64,000 nucleotides of DNA from Martinezella lusitana (GCF_900094565.1 NZ_FMAF01000006.1:57207-121206), one strand, 5' to 3'; positions 50,723 to 58,467 are shown, numbered from the stretch's first letter. Translations and numbers: made by a program. The notes: generated from the letters alone by a model not told the origin.

Positions 50723-50768
50723 TTCATTGCCCTCGTGTACGAGCCGCCGCTCGGGATTATCGGAATCG

Positions 50769-51140
50769 TCAGTTTGCTTTGGACATATCGGCGTAGGTGC
50801 CGAGATTCTCTTCAGATTTTTGGAAATAGATTTCCTGCAGCCGTTTATTCGGATGAAACTCTGGGATAAGATCCGCACGGCTGCCACATGCCGTAAACTC
50901 GGCAAACGGAAACGGTACCCAGCTCACCGGGTCTTTTCCTTCGTGCCAGTCTGGGTATCCGAAGGCGTAGGCCTTCCCGCATTCTTCGCAGTTGTTCATT
51001 CCGAACGTGACGGTCTTGTTCAGCCCACCGCACCACGGGCAGCAAGCTCCGTTGGAGAAGCAGGTGACCGGCTGCGGAAGACGCCTGATAGCTTTCCAGA
51101 ACTCATCGTCTTCGGTTTTAAGCGGGTAAGGCCGATTCAT
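50769..51140 (-). CDS. Zinc-ribbon phage protein
   Basis: 123 residues from ATG 51140, overlapping the stop of the DnaA-domain gene (ATGA). A ribbon of two CxxC pairs (CCPWCGGLNKTVTFGMNNCE, ECGKAYAFG) is clear; flanking parts are aromatic-rich (KDPVSWVPFPFAEF). It sits in the replication module. Confidence 0.65.
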   Translation of the reverse strand: MNRPYPLKTEDDEFWKAIRRLPQPVTCFSNGACCPWCGGLNKTVTFGMNNCEECGKAYAFGYPDWHEGKDPVSWVPFPFAEFTACGSRADLIPEFHPNKRLQEIYFQKSEENLGTYADMSKAN

Positions 51141-51646
51141 CGGAGCGCCTCCGCCACCATCTTGACAACTGCCTCTTCCTCGATCTTCATTTTTGCCTCG
51201 ACCTTGCGGACGGCATATAAAATTGATGTATGGTCGCGACCGCCGAACATGCGGCCGATCTGCGGAAGACTGAGCGGAAATTTGTCGTAAATCTCCCAGA
51301 TGAGTTGATGGCGAACCGCGACGATTTCGTGTAATACTCGACCGCCGACAACCTTCGAATACGCCATGCCGATTTCGATGCACCGGTCCTTGAGATAGGC
51401 GTGAGCCGGGTTAGCCGCTCTCCAGTTCCATTCCCTGACGTGGGCGTCGAATTCAACGGGACGCAGTTCCCACATCGGGGCTTTCTGAGCGATAAACGGC
51501 TTCTCGGTAACCGGTGCTGGTAGAGCTGCAGCCTTCATCACCAGCGCTCGGCGTCCAGCTATCTCAAACCGTTTCCGTCGAGCTTTCGCTTCCAGATGAA
51601 TTTCTGCTTCTGACCGATAGCGGTTGATTTCAACGTGGATGTTCAT
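51137..51646 (-). CDS. Phage protein with DnaA domain IV-like DNA-binding region
   Basis: 169 residues from ATG 51646, with AAGGAG at six bases. The C-terminal region (RHQLIWEIYDKFPLSLPQIG, RMFGGRDHTSILYAVRKVE) carries the DnaA signature GGRDHT(S/T)xxxA used to bind DnaA boxes. There is no AAA+ domain. Such short proteins could compete with host DnaA or mark the phage origin. It lies among replication genes and upstream of a zinc-ribbon gene. Confidence 0.8.
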   Translation of the reverse strand: MNIHVEINRYRSEAEIHLEAKARRKRFEIAGRRALVMKAAALPAPVTEKPFIAQKAPMWELRPVEFDAHVREWNWRAANPAHAYLKDRCIEIGMAYSKVVGGRVLHEIVAVRHQLIWEIYDKFPLSLPQIGRMFGGRDHTSILYAVRKVEAKMKIEEEAVVKMVAEALR

Positions 51647-51666
51647 CTCACACTCCTTGTGCGTGA

Positions 51667-52221
51667 TTAATTCGAAGATTGGCCTGCTGGAGGAAGCGAC
51701 GCGATCTTCGCCCAATATTCTTCTTGTTCCGGCGTCATTGGCTCCGATATAGGCGCTAGATACCGTCGTTCTGCGGATGGATTCTGCTGCTTGAACCGGC
51801 GCGTCAACTCGCGGATCTTCGCCATTTGCTGTTCATCCGTCTTTTCGCGCGGTTTGGCGTCGATCAAGGATTCCTTCGATAATTGGAGCCGGTTCAGATC
51901 ACTGCGGACCACCAAAGACTCTTTCCGAGCAAGAGCAGCGAATTCTGGCGGCGTCGGAACAAACGCTCGATTGATCTCATATTCGCCGCGGATAATCTTG
52001 GCTGTAGCCTTCTGGACACCGCAGACAGAGACGCCTGAAAGCGCGAACCCGTAGACATCAGGGGCCTTTTCCGGATCCATTCCGCTAGGAAGTGCAAGGC
52101 CTGCCGCCAGCAATGATCGAATAGCTTTCGAAACATGGTCTTCAGTGACCGGAGCGAGTTTGTCCGTTAGCTCGCCAATCTGTCGATCCAAGGTCGAGAG
52201 TACTGCCGGTAAATTCGTCAT
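51667..52221 (-). CDS. Phage replication-module protein of unknown function
   Basis: 184 residues. The ATG at 52221 lies inside the end of the upstream replication gene, an overlap of 80 bases; a later start is possible. The N-terminal half is helical (LSTLDRQIGELTDKLAPVTE, HVSKAIRSLLAAGLALPSGM) followed by VYGFALSGVSVCGVQKATAK and a charged C-terminal helix. It may be a helicase-loader-type accessory from position only. Confidence 0.55.
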   Translation of the reverse strand: MTNLPAVLSTLDRQIGELTDKLAPVTEDHVSKAIRSLLAAGLALPSGMDPEKAPDVYGFALSGVSVCGVQKATAKIIRGEYEINRAFVPTPPEFAALARKESLVVRSDLNRLQLSKESLIDAKPREKTDEQQMAKIRELTRRFKQQNPSAERRYLAPISEPMTPEQEEYWAKIASLPPAGQSSN

Positions 52222-53014
52222 CGCTGGGTTTCCCTAGTTTCCTGTCAAAGGCTGCGATTGCTGCGTTGTGGCGTTCTTGGAAGGCTGTTTGGCGCGGTGG
52301 CGCTTGCTGTTGCATCGAACGATTGCCGCCACGATCCTGCTCCCTAGCCAGCCAGGACACGACGAAGCGGCGCATGCCAGAGGATGTCTTGCGGTTCCGG
52401 GAATTGGCGAGGAGCCATTGCCGCATCGATCTGAGCTGCTGGAGAATGTCTACGCCGGGATAAGCTTCCGACCATTCGGCAACATCGGCTTCGGAAATGG
52501 CGACAATTTCGTCTTTCGTCGCCGGAAGCTCGACTGCCGTTTGCGAGGCCGGAGCGGATTTTTCCGGCTCCGGGCCAGCATCCGAACGAAGTGAGGATGA
52601 TATATCTGTGCTTGGTATATTGGTGTCTTTAGTGTTTCGTTTTTGTTTCGTTTCTATATGATCTGGCGTTTCAGAACGCGTTTCAACATTCTGGAATTTT
52701 GCGTAATTACATATAGTTAGAAGCGTCTTTCCTGTTTCAGAGCATGTTTCAATCATGTTCTGAGATGTGAGAAGTTGGAGGAACTGCGCAACACGACGGG
52801 TGGATGTCCATCTCCAAGCCGCCTGCATCTCACGAACCGTGACGAACATACTTCCTACAGGAACCTTGTGGACGGACGCGCCGACGCGGTGTGACGTCTC
52901 TTTCCAAGCCGCCTTTGTAATGATCCAGATCCATGCCTCACGCTCGCTGAAAGGTTCAGCAGCAAATAGCTCGTGATCAAATATTGAGGCTTGGACGCGG
53001 ACCCACCGGCTCAT
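52142..53014 (-). CDS. Phage replication protein with winged-helix N-terminus
   Basis: 290 residues from ATG 53014, overlapping the RusA gene stop (ATGA). The N-terminal 110 residues (RWVRVQASIFDHELFAAEPF, EREAWIWIITKAAWKE, GSMFVTVREMQAAWRWTSTR) match the replication-O-like winged helix found in many temperate phages. A central region is low-complexity and the C-terminus has a helical part (WSEAYPGVDILQQLRSMRQW). It probably binds the phage origin. Confidence 0.75.
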   Translation of the reverse strand: MSRWVRVQASIFDHELFAAEPFSEREAWIWIITKAAWKETSHRVGASVHKVPVGSMFVTVREMQAAWRWTSTRRVAQFLQLLTSQNMIETCSETGKTLLTICNYAKFQNVETRSETPDHIETKQKRNTKDTNIPSTDISSSLRSDAGPEPEKSAPASQTAVELPATKDEIVAISEADVAEWSEAYPGVDILQQLRSMRQWLLANSRNRKTSSGMRRFVVSWLAREQDRGGNRSMQQQAPPRQTAFQERHNAAIAAFDRKLGKPSDDEFTGSTLDLGSTDWRANGQTRSGH

Positions 53015-53367
53015 GCTGCCATCGCCTCTTCTGCCGCCTGAACGATGATGACGCATTCCGCAGGCAGGTCTTGCGCCCACTGCATGGAAAGGCGCTCACA
53101 AAGGCTGTCGTTCTTAATGACGCCGTAATGCTGGAGAGCGTCCAAGCAGGCCTTGGCGCGATTGTCGATGTCCTGGCGGATGTTCTGCCGGCGCAGCGCT
53201 ATCGAAAGCGAGAACGGAACGTCAATCGGCTTTGACGGGATCGGCTTGATAAACCAGCCGGCATCGCTAAGCCACTTCTCGTAGGATTTCGAGCGATGGC
53301 GGGTTTTGCCCCAGCCAGTATAGAGATCCCAAACGCTGGGCGGATATGGAAGATGGAAGCGCATCAT
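53011..53367 (-). CDS. rusA: RusA-family Holliday junction resolvase
   Basis: 118 residues from ATG 53367, overlapping the stop of the nuclease-like gene before. The family signature is clear: YPPSVWDLYTG near the start, then RQDIDNRAKACLDALQHYGV with D66, D68, K72 and D76, and KNDSLCERL (D87). RusA dimers resolve four-way junctions made during phage recombination and replication, which helps packaging. Confidence 0.87.
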   Translation of the reverse strand: MMRFHLPYPPSVWDLYTGWGKTRHRSKSYEKWLSDAGWFIKPIPSKPIDVPFSLSIALRRQNIRQDIDNRAKACLDALQHYGVIKNDSLCERLSMQWAQDLPAECVIIVQAAEEAMAA

Positions 53368-54173
53368 GCGCTCTTCCTCTTCGGAAGATCGACGCCAGCT
53401 TCTGAAAGCACTTTCCGAATTCTGTTGCCGGAATCCTCGATCATCGCCAACATTGAAATTGGGCTTGACCAGCTCTCGTGAAGGCCGAGCTTGGCAGTGA
53501 TCGCCACAGCCTTGCAAAGGGCCTCGATATCCCAGGTATCGAGATTGTGACCGTAAGCGGCTTCCATCGCGTGTAAGAGCTTCACAGCAGCATCTCGGCT
53601 GCCAGAGCGGCGGGAGACCTCTGCCTCGATGTCCTGCGTCCTATAGCGCTCCCATTGGGTACGCGCTTCGTTAACGGCTTTCGCAATCTCAGCTTTGTCG
53701 ATCTGACCAGCGCGACGGACGAGAGCAGCGACGAAACTTGCAGTCAGGGGCTTCGCTTCAAGCAACGGCGCTTGACGGGCCTTGCGGATGGCGCCATCCT
53801 TAAACCAGTAAATTCCCCATGTGGCAGGGACCTCATCTGGTTTTACCATGTTGGCCGGACAAACGAGCGACCACCGATGGCAATACTGCATGATCGGCAT
53901 GGCCTTCTCAGGATTCTTCATTTCGTTCAGAAAATCCGATCGACTGACCTTTACCTCAAAGCCAATGATCTCATGGCCGGTCGAAGGCCAGACGCCCATG
54001 GCAACTGCATCGGCATAGCTCTTGATGCCGTAGCCAGTCGCGTTCGATACCTCGAAGAACGTCTGATATGCCGGCGCTTCGAAAAGCTTGCCGATCGCTG
54101 CCTTGACTTCTGACGATGTGATCTTTGCCGCCGGCTTGGCGTCTTGTTGGGAAGATATTGCTGTGTCTGTCAT
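53364..54173 (-). CDS. PD-(D/E)XK-fold phage nuclease-like protein
   Basis: 269 residues. The N-terminal part has DAVAMGVWPSTGHEIIGFEV KVSRSDFLNEMKNP (split here by a space for length), where the E-x-K pair and an upstream acidic residue fit a restriction-endonuclease-like core. YCHRWSLVCPANMVKPDEVP and ATWGIYWF follow as in related phage proteins. The C-terminal half is helical. It could process recombination intermediates with RusA. It is in the middle of a tightly overlapping operon. Confidence 0.65.
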   Translation of the reverse strand: MTDTAISSQQDAKPAAKITSSEVKAAIGKLFEAPAYQTFFEVSNATGYGIKSYADAVAMGVWPSTGHEIIGFEVKVSRSDFLNEMKNPEKAMPIMQYCHRWSLVCPANMVKPDEVPATWGIYWFKDGAIRKARQAPLLEAKPLTASFVAALVRRAGQIDKAEIAKAVNEARTQWERYRTQDIEAEVSRRSGSRDAAVKLLHAMEAAYGHNLDTWDIEALCKAVAITAKLGLHESWSSPISMLAMIEDSGNRIRKVLSEAGVDLPKRKSA

Positions 54174-54385
54174 GCTTGCCTCCCGGCGCGGATCTCGCGA
54201 AGCCTAGCTCTGGTGCGGAGATTGTATTCCCGCTGATAGGCTCGAGCTTCTTCAGCCTTCTCTGCGTATAGGCGGTTCATTTCTGTATTGATGAGGTGAT
54301 CTGCTTCATGCTCTGGAATGTTTAGAGCTTCGCTGATGGCGATGGTGTCGGGACCGAAAAGGGTGAAGGCGCTGGAGAAGGTCAT
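54170..54385 (-). CDS. Small helical phage protein
   Basis: 71 residues from ATG 54385, overlapping the stop of the adenine methyltransferase gene (ATGA). The sequence (LNIPEHEADHLINTEMNRLY, AEKAEEARAYQREYNLRTRA) is largely a charged helix. No domain recognised. Confidence 0.6.
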   Translation of the reverse strand: MTFSSAFTLFGPDTIAISEALNIPEHEADHLINTEMNRLYAEKAEEARAYQREYNLRTRARLREIRAGRQA

Positions 54386-54957
54386 GCCCCGCGCCCTTCC
54401 CAGAAGATCCGCGCCGGGGCTGAACCGAGATCCGCCGCATCGGTCGGCTGCCAAATGTACCAAGCGTGGTCTTCTGTTCCGGATTTCCCGTTCATCTCCC
54501 AACTGATACGATCGATAAGAACGATCTTCGCGTGGAAGCGCGGGTTATCGCGGAACAGATCCGTCCGGGTTTTCCCGGAATCGAACTTCATGGTGCAGAG
54601 GATGAATACCCAACCATCGCAGCGCTGAAGCGCTAGGCGAGCGAAGCGCGCAGCATCGCGGTTCTGTGGGCCGTAAGGTGGATTGGTGAAGATGAAATCG
54701 AACTGCTCGACGCTGTCGTGCGGCTTTAGAAAATCGCAGATCAAGTCATGGCGGCGATCATAGGTGACGATATCGGAGGTGTAGACTTCAGCGCCATGTT
54801 CGCGAATAACATCAGCTACCAGATGATTGCCGGCGGCAGGTTCCCAACCACGAAGGCCGGATAGATCGAAATGGCGAAGAGCCGCCTCAGTTGCCCATGG
54901 CTCTGTCTGGTATAGGTCGTTCTCTTTGCGGGCATATTTCGAAGCGACGACGGTCAT
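54382..54957 (-). CDS. N6-adenine DNA methyltransferase
   Basis: 191 residues. The SAM-binding region is GWEPAAGNHLVADVIREHGA (38-57) and the catalytic motif IV is NPPY at 92-95 (FIFTNPPYGPQNR). Length and order (motif I then IV) match small phage Dam-like/N6 enzymes. No target-recognition domain is visible, so the sequence specificity is unknown. It may protect phage DNA from host restriction. The start overlaps the stop of the 66-residue gene before. Confidence 0.82.
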   Translation of the reverse strand: MTVVASKYARKENDLYQTEPWATEAALRHFDLSGLRGWEPAAGNHLVADVIREHGAEVYTSDIVTYDRRHDLICDFLKPHDSVEQFDFIFTNPPYGPQNRDAARFARLALQRCDGWVFILCTMKFDSGKTRTDLFRDNPRFHAKIVLIDRISWEMNGKSGTEDHAWYIWQPTDAADLGSAPARIFWEGRGA

Positions 54958-55154
54958 GCCGCTTGTCCTTTCCGATCGAGCGCCTTCACATATGCATCCC
55001 TGATCTCCTCAAACATTCGAACGTCATATTCCTTGGAGGAGATTTCAGTTTCAGGACGAGGACGCTTGGAACCTCGACCGAAGTTGTCTAGCCATGTCAT
55101 GGCGCTGGCTATGCGGCGATCAAGCCAAGCAATCATTTCGGAGGGTTCGGTCAT
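54954..55154 (-). CDS. Small phage protein
   Basis: 66 residues; start and stop overlap neighbours by four bases each (ATGA), so it is part of a coupled operon between the two methyltransferase genes. The sequence (TEPSEMIAWLDRRIASAMTW, SKEYDVRMFEEIRDAYVKAL) is helical. Unknown function. Confidence 0.6.
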   Translation of the reverse strand: MTEPSEMIAWLDRRIASAMTWLDNFGRGSKRPRPETEISSKEYDVRMFEEIRDAYVKALDRKGQAA

Positions 55155-56314
55155 GCTGCGATCTCCATCAACCGAACAAGCTCAACTGCGCCGCTGGAGC
55201 CTCTTGCGGCAAGCCGAGTGACAAGAGTGCGGAGCGCATACGCTGCTTGAAGAGGGACAACGCCGTTGCCGAGCATGCGAAGTCGGTCCACGCGAGCAAT
55301 GTCCAGCCGGGAGGCCAGCCCATCAGCCACTCTACGAAAAGCGGGTTCAAGCTCCGGCGCGGATGCGAGAGTGTTGCTCCAACTGGATAGGTCAGCCGGT
55401 CCCGGAGCGAAGAGGGGTTGAACCCAAGTCTGCGCTGCGTCTTTTCGCTGACGAGATAAATCTCCCTCGGCACTTCTCCCATGACCATTTCCGCCTGCTG
55501 TGCGATCGAGAGCGACGACACGCTGTCTGGCCTCTCCAGCGCGATCGATGACGTCCGCTCCGATGAGACCCGAGGCGTTGCCCACTGAACCGCCTGAGAT
55601 GGCAACGGCTGGCCGCCCGCTCCGAAACTCTGGTTCGGGCCGCCCTTCTCTGCATCCGAGGCTCTCGGTGTCGACCAAAGCTGTTCCGTCGCGTAATCGA
55701 GCCGATCGCCGCGCATATGGCCGTCCGATCGTTCCAACGTCGGCCCGCTCCCCTTCCAGTCGTTCGCCGTAGGGGTCGGCCAGGCCGACCCCTGAGACCG
55801 CGAGGATGAAGAACCGCTCACGCTCATGGCTCGCGCCGACTTCTGCCGCCGTGAACAATCCTCCCTCAACCTGGAAGCCCAGTCGTCGAAGGTCTCGCCA
55901 GACGCGCTCTGCGCCGCCCGATGAGAGGATGCCGCGGACGTTTTCGATGAGGACGAACCACGCGCCAGACTGGACGATGATGCGACGGGCCGTCGACCAG
56001 AGGTCGCGATCGTCTTCTTCTCCGAGCCGCTTTCCGGCAAGGCTATGCGGCTGGCACGGGATGCCACCAATGAGGCCGTCCACTGCGCCACGCCAAGCTC
56101 TGCCATTGAAGGTTCGGGCATCGCTCCATATAGCCGCTGGAGCCAGATGTCCCGCTTCCATCGCTGAAACCAGTTGCGCGCAGGAGAAGCCTTCCCTCTC
56201 GACCATACAGACTGTTCTAGCGCTTTGAATTGCCAGTTCGACGCCGAGATCGAGTCCGGCCCCCCCCGGTGCAGATGGAGAGGATGTTGAGAGGTGGGGA
56301 ACATACAGCCACAT
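55151..56314 (-). CDS. DNA cytosine-5 methyltransferase
   Basis: 387 residues. Motif I is in GGAGLDLGVEL, the catalytic PCQ motif in IGGIPCQPHSLAG (C87), ENV at 124-126 (VLIENVRGIL), motif VIII in GASHERERFFI (161-170) and motif X in MLGNGVVPLQAAYALRTL (347-353). The C-terminal third before motif X (LADPYGERLEGERADVG and so on) is a weakly structured recognition region. Coding overlaps almost completely with a second frame (55168-56304). It probably modifies phage or host DNA to avoid restriction. Confidence 0.85.
   Translation of the reverse strand: MWLYVPHLSTSSPSAPGGAGLDLGVELAIQSARTVCMVEREGFSCAQLVSAMEAGHLAPAAIWSDARTFNGRAWRGAVDGLIGGIPCQPHSLAGKRLGEEDDRDLWSTARRIIVQSGAWFVLIENVRGILSSGGAERVWRDLRRLGFQVEGGLFTAAEVGASHERERFFILAVSGVGLADPYGERLEGERADVGTIGRPYARRSARLRDGTALVDTESLGCREGRPEPEFRSGRPAVAISGGSVGNASGLIGADVIDRAGEARQRVVALDRTAGGNGHGRSAEGDLSRQRKDAAQTWVQPLFAPGPADLSSWSNTLASAPELEPAFRRVADGLASRLDIARVDRLRMLGNGVVPLQAAYALRTLVTRLAARGSSGAVELVRLMEIAA
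55168..56304 (-). CDS. Overlapping frame with Dcm C-terminal-like motifs
   Basis: 378 codons without a stop in the +1 frame relative to the cytosine methyltransferase, on the same strand. It is not random: SSSSKTSAAS...TFDDWASRLREDC, three W(P/S/A)TPxAxD-like repeats (WPTPTANDWKGSGPT at 175-189, WSTPRASDAEKGGPN near 210, WATPRVSS near 241) and LNPLFVEWLMGWPPGW (319-334) match the C-terminal part seen in many phage cytosine methyltransferases. Its own ATG (56304) has no clear ribosome site. It may be a real overlapping gene or the ghost of a frameshift-related methyltransferase version. Confidence 0.5.
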   Translation of the reverse strand: MFPTSQHPLHLHRGGPDSISASNWQFKALEQSVWSRGKASPARNWFQRWKRDIWLQRLYGAMPEPSMAELGVAQWTASLVASRASRIALPESGSEKKTIATSGRRPVASSSSLARGSSSSKTSAASSHRAAQSASGETFDDWASRLREDCSRRQKSARAMSVSGSSSSRSQGSAWPTPTANDWKGSGPTLERSDGHMRGDRLDYATEQLWSTPRASDAEKGGPNQSFGAGGQPLPSQAVQWATPRVSSERTSSIALERPDSVSSLSIAQQAEMVMGEVPREIYLVSEKTQRRLGFNPSSLRDRLTYPVGATLSHPRRSLNPLFVEWLMGWPPGWTLLAWTDFACSATALSLFKQRMRSALLSLGLPQEAPAAQLSLFG

Positions 56315-56330
56315 TCATTTCAGTCCTCAC

Positions 56331-56654
56331 TCACGTCTCATTTTTCTTGCCAGCCACAAAATCAGCCAGCCGCAGAATTTTCGTATCAACCGCCAAACTC
56401 CTCTCATGCTCGTACCCCCTATCGACCCTCGCTTTGACAGCCACGTACGCGTTCGCTACTGCCGCGAAATTCGAGAGGAGCATGTCGTTGACATCGCGGT
56501 TCCAGAGCCGCAGCAGCAGCGTGGCCGGGACGCCCAACTTCGTTTGCACGCGGTAGGCGGCACTTTCGATCGTGTCGCCGGGACCGCGATATTCCTTTTT
56601 GAGGATAAAGCGGCCCATGTCCTTCGCATCTGATGTCGTAAAACTCATACTCAT
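56331..56654 (-). CDS. Phage protein of unknown function
   Basis: 107 residues starting at ATG 56654 (an ATG two codons later is equally good). The core (ESAAYRVQTKLGVPATLLLR LWNRDVND, broken for length) is helical and followed by FAAVANAYVAVKARVDRGYE. It precedes the cytosine methyltransferase gene by 16 bases. No family recognised. Confidence 0.55.
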   Translation of the reverse strand: MSMSFTTSDAKDMGRFILKKEYRGPGDTIESAAYRVQTKLGVPATLLLRLWNRDVNDMLLSNFAAVANAYVAVKARVDRGYEHERSLAVDTKILRLADFVAGKKNET

Positions 56655-56771
56655 CGACTTGTTATCCCTGTCAGAATTCTTGTTCTGCGCGTCATGAAAC
56701 TTGTCACTCAAATCATTGATCCTTCGGCATGTTGGCTCTTGTTCAGGGAGCAAGTGCATGTCGAAAGAAAT

Positions 56772-57060
56772 CATCAAAGGAGACGAGGCGAACTGCTTTC
56801 CGCATGCGGCGGATGAGTTATCCGCCTCGTCTCAGCCGCCGCATCGGGCGAGCTGTATCATTCCATTTCCACGCAGAGCCAAACCCGCCCTCGGCTCTGC
56901 GTCTGAGGGTGTCGACGCCGCATCGACACCCTCTTCATTCACCGAACTTGGGAGCGCTGTTGCCGCCGTCGTAATGAGATTGCAAAGCGCTCGACCGTCG
57001 TTGATAGTGCTGGTCTCGACCTCGGGAGAGGAGGGGGATCAAGATCGAGACCAGTCTTGA
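56772..57060. ncRNA. Candidate structured non-coding segment with four long perfect stems
   Basis: Four perfect stems follow one another: GAGACGAGGCG/CGCCTCGTCTC (11 bp, 56780-56790 with 56823-56833), ACGCAGAGCC/GGCTCTGCGT (10 bp, 56871-56880 with 56893-56902), GAGGGTGTCGA/TCGACACCCTC (11 bp, 7-base loop, 56905-56915 with 56923-56933) and CTGGTCTCGA/TCGAGACCAG (10 bp, 57010-57019 with 57045-57054). A plus-strand frame (56758-57060, 100 codons, GGGAG before the ATG) is open here but lacks any family. The strand of an RNA is not decidable from sequence. Confidence 0.45.
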
Positions 57061-57097
57061 GCGCGGACTCGGGAGGACGGCCACGCTCATTCGAAAT

Positions 57098-57307
57098 TCA
57101 GAAATCCTTGGGTCGGAAGTTGCGGAAGTGATCGAGGTTGTGCTGGTCGCCCTCGTCGGTCCTCTGGTCGCTGTCGTCGGATATTTTTGGAAAGCGCCAA
57201 CGAAAAAGCTCGGAGCTGCCGAAGATTTTGACGAGGATGCCGAAGGCCAAGCCGAGAAGAAGCGACACAGAGAAATAAGTTGCCATGGTGGTGAAGTCGT
57301 CAGACAT
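57098..57307 (-). CDS. Small membrane protein
   Basis: 69 residues from ATG 57307, which overlaps the stop of the gene before. A membrane span (MATYFSVSLLLGLAFGILVK) is followed by a highly charged tail (SDDSDQRTDEGDQHNLDHF). Paired with another one-span protein directly upstream. Phage membrane proteins in the early region often act in exclusion; this is inference. Confidence 0.55.
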   Translation of the reverse strand: MSDDFTTMATYFSVSLLLGLAFGILVKIFGSSELFRWRFPKISDDSDQRTDEGDQHNLDHFRNFRPKDF

Positions 57308-57476
57308 GACGGCCTCCACGACGTTCTTGGCGGGCGAAGGGGATTATTACCGCCTCATGCTTGGGATGCTTTCGGAAGGCTTCCTTGAGCCAGGGAAGGA
57401 TCACAGCGATGACGCAGACAATGAAGTTGGCGGCGATGATAATGAAGATCGTCGCTTCGAAAGCGATCTGGGTCAT
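57300..57476 (-). CDS. 58-residue membrane protein
   Basis: Starts MTQIAFEATIFIIIAANFIV and has one hydrophobic span followed by a basic tail (KEAFRKHPKHEAVIIPFARQ). The ATG overlaps the stop of the preceding gene (GCATGA), and the end overlaps the next start by eight bases. With 57098-57307 it makes a coupled pair of small membrane proteins. Confidence 0.6.
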   Translation of the reverse strand: MTQIAFEATIFIIIAANFIVCVIAVILPWLKEAFRKHPKHEAVIIPFARQERRGGRHV

Positions 57477-57673
57477 GCCTCATTCTCCTGATACCGATTG
57501 GATTCCACCCGTTGATGACCAACGCCTTCGACGGCGCGTGCTGCTTCACATTCAGGTTCCGGGAATTCGTCTTCGAAGAGGCGACGGAAATCGTCTAGCC
57601 ATTCGTCTCCGACTGGGTCTGGATTGGCTTCACGGCGCTGGATTTGACGAGCTGCGCAGATATTGGAGGTCAT
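57473..57673 (-). CDS. Small acidic phage protein
   Basis: 66 residues; start overlaps the stop of the ParB-like gene and stop overlaps the next gene, in an ATGA-coupled operon. Sequence (NPDPVGDEWLDDFRRLFEDE, then FPEPECEAARAVEGVG) is acidic. Unknown function. Confidence 0.6.
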   Translation of the reverse strand: MTSNICAARQIQRREANPDPVGDEWLDDFRRLFEDEFPEPECEAARAVEGVGHQRVESNRYQENEA

Positions 57674-58464
57674 GCTGCCCCCCTGTCGAAAATAGGTTGT
57701 TCGATGCGTTCCAAGAATTCTTGCCGTGCCTCAGCACCAGCCTTATTCCATGCAGACATTAGGGCCGCGACTTGACGTTCTTGTGCAGATTCATCGTTAA
57801 GCGGCGCGTCGGCTACCTTGATCGCTGGCTTGGCGGCGCGTTCGTTCTGACGGATCAGCGCAAGGTCGCGACGTACTGCGGTCATCTGTTCGTTCGGTGG
57901 CAAGCGCTTGAGCTTATCGAGATAGATGCCGGTATCAAGTTTCGTGCCGGTAATGAGTTCGATCACTTCTGGAATGACTTTCGAACCGCGCTCGGCGTTG
58001 AGCTGGATAATACGTTCAGATTGTCCGGTCGCAGATGCAGTGTTGGCAGTGAAGCGTTCGGAGGGTTTGCAATCTTTGCGAAGGCTAGAATGTTGGTTGC
58101 TACCGTTTGCCGTCTCTGGATGAAGCTCGATATAGATGGCCTTGCGCCGCGCCGTCTGGCTGGCGCGTTCTGCCGGAGACAATTCGTTCCGGCAGAGGTT
58201 TTCGTCGATCATGGAAAGCTCGGCATGCAGGTCATCATCATTGATGACGATGCACTCGATATCTGCCAGTCCAAGCATTTCGCATGCAGCAAGACGATGC
58301 GAGCCAGCGCTAACTTCCCATCGGTCGCCTTTCTCGCGAACGCGAATCGGGCTGATCATGCCAACGGTGGCGATGCTCTCAGCAAGAGCAGACACCGAAG
58401 CTTGGTTCAGGGATCGTGCGTCCTGACGCCGGATAATAGATGCGATGGGAAGTTCTCTGATCAT
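57670..58464 (-). CDS. ParB/sulfiredoxin-domain phage protein
   Basis: 264 residues. The N-terminal domain has the ParB-nuclease signature: LAESIATVGMISPIRVREKG then WEVSAGSHRLAACEMLGLAD (GxHRxxA box), followed by a helical region (ELSPAERASQTARRKAIYIE) with the chromosome-partition-like HTH. Phage ParB-like proteins can act as nucleases, DNA condensers or transcription regulators. It is adjacent to a second protein with a related DGQHR box (58468-59376). Confidence 0.8.
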   Translation of the reverse strand: MIRELPIASIIRRQDARSLNQASVSALAESIATVGMISPIRVREKGDRWEVSAGSHRLAACEMLGLADIECIVINDDDLHAELSMIDENLCRNELSPAERASQTARRKAIYIELHPETANGSNQHSSLRKDCKPSERFTANTASATGQSERIIQLNAERGSKVIPEVIELITGTKLDTGIYLDKLKRLPPNEQMTAVRRDLALIRQNERAAKPAIKVADAPLNDESAQERQVAALMSAWNKAGAEARQEFLERIEQPIFDRGAA

Positions 58465-58467
58465 CTA

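Noticed and set aside
56758..57060. Plus-strand 100-residue ORF with a GGGAG ribosome site
   Set aside because: Not listed as a gene because the interval is built of four long perfect stems that explain the constraint better, and the product has no family. It remains possible.
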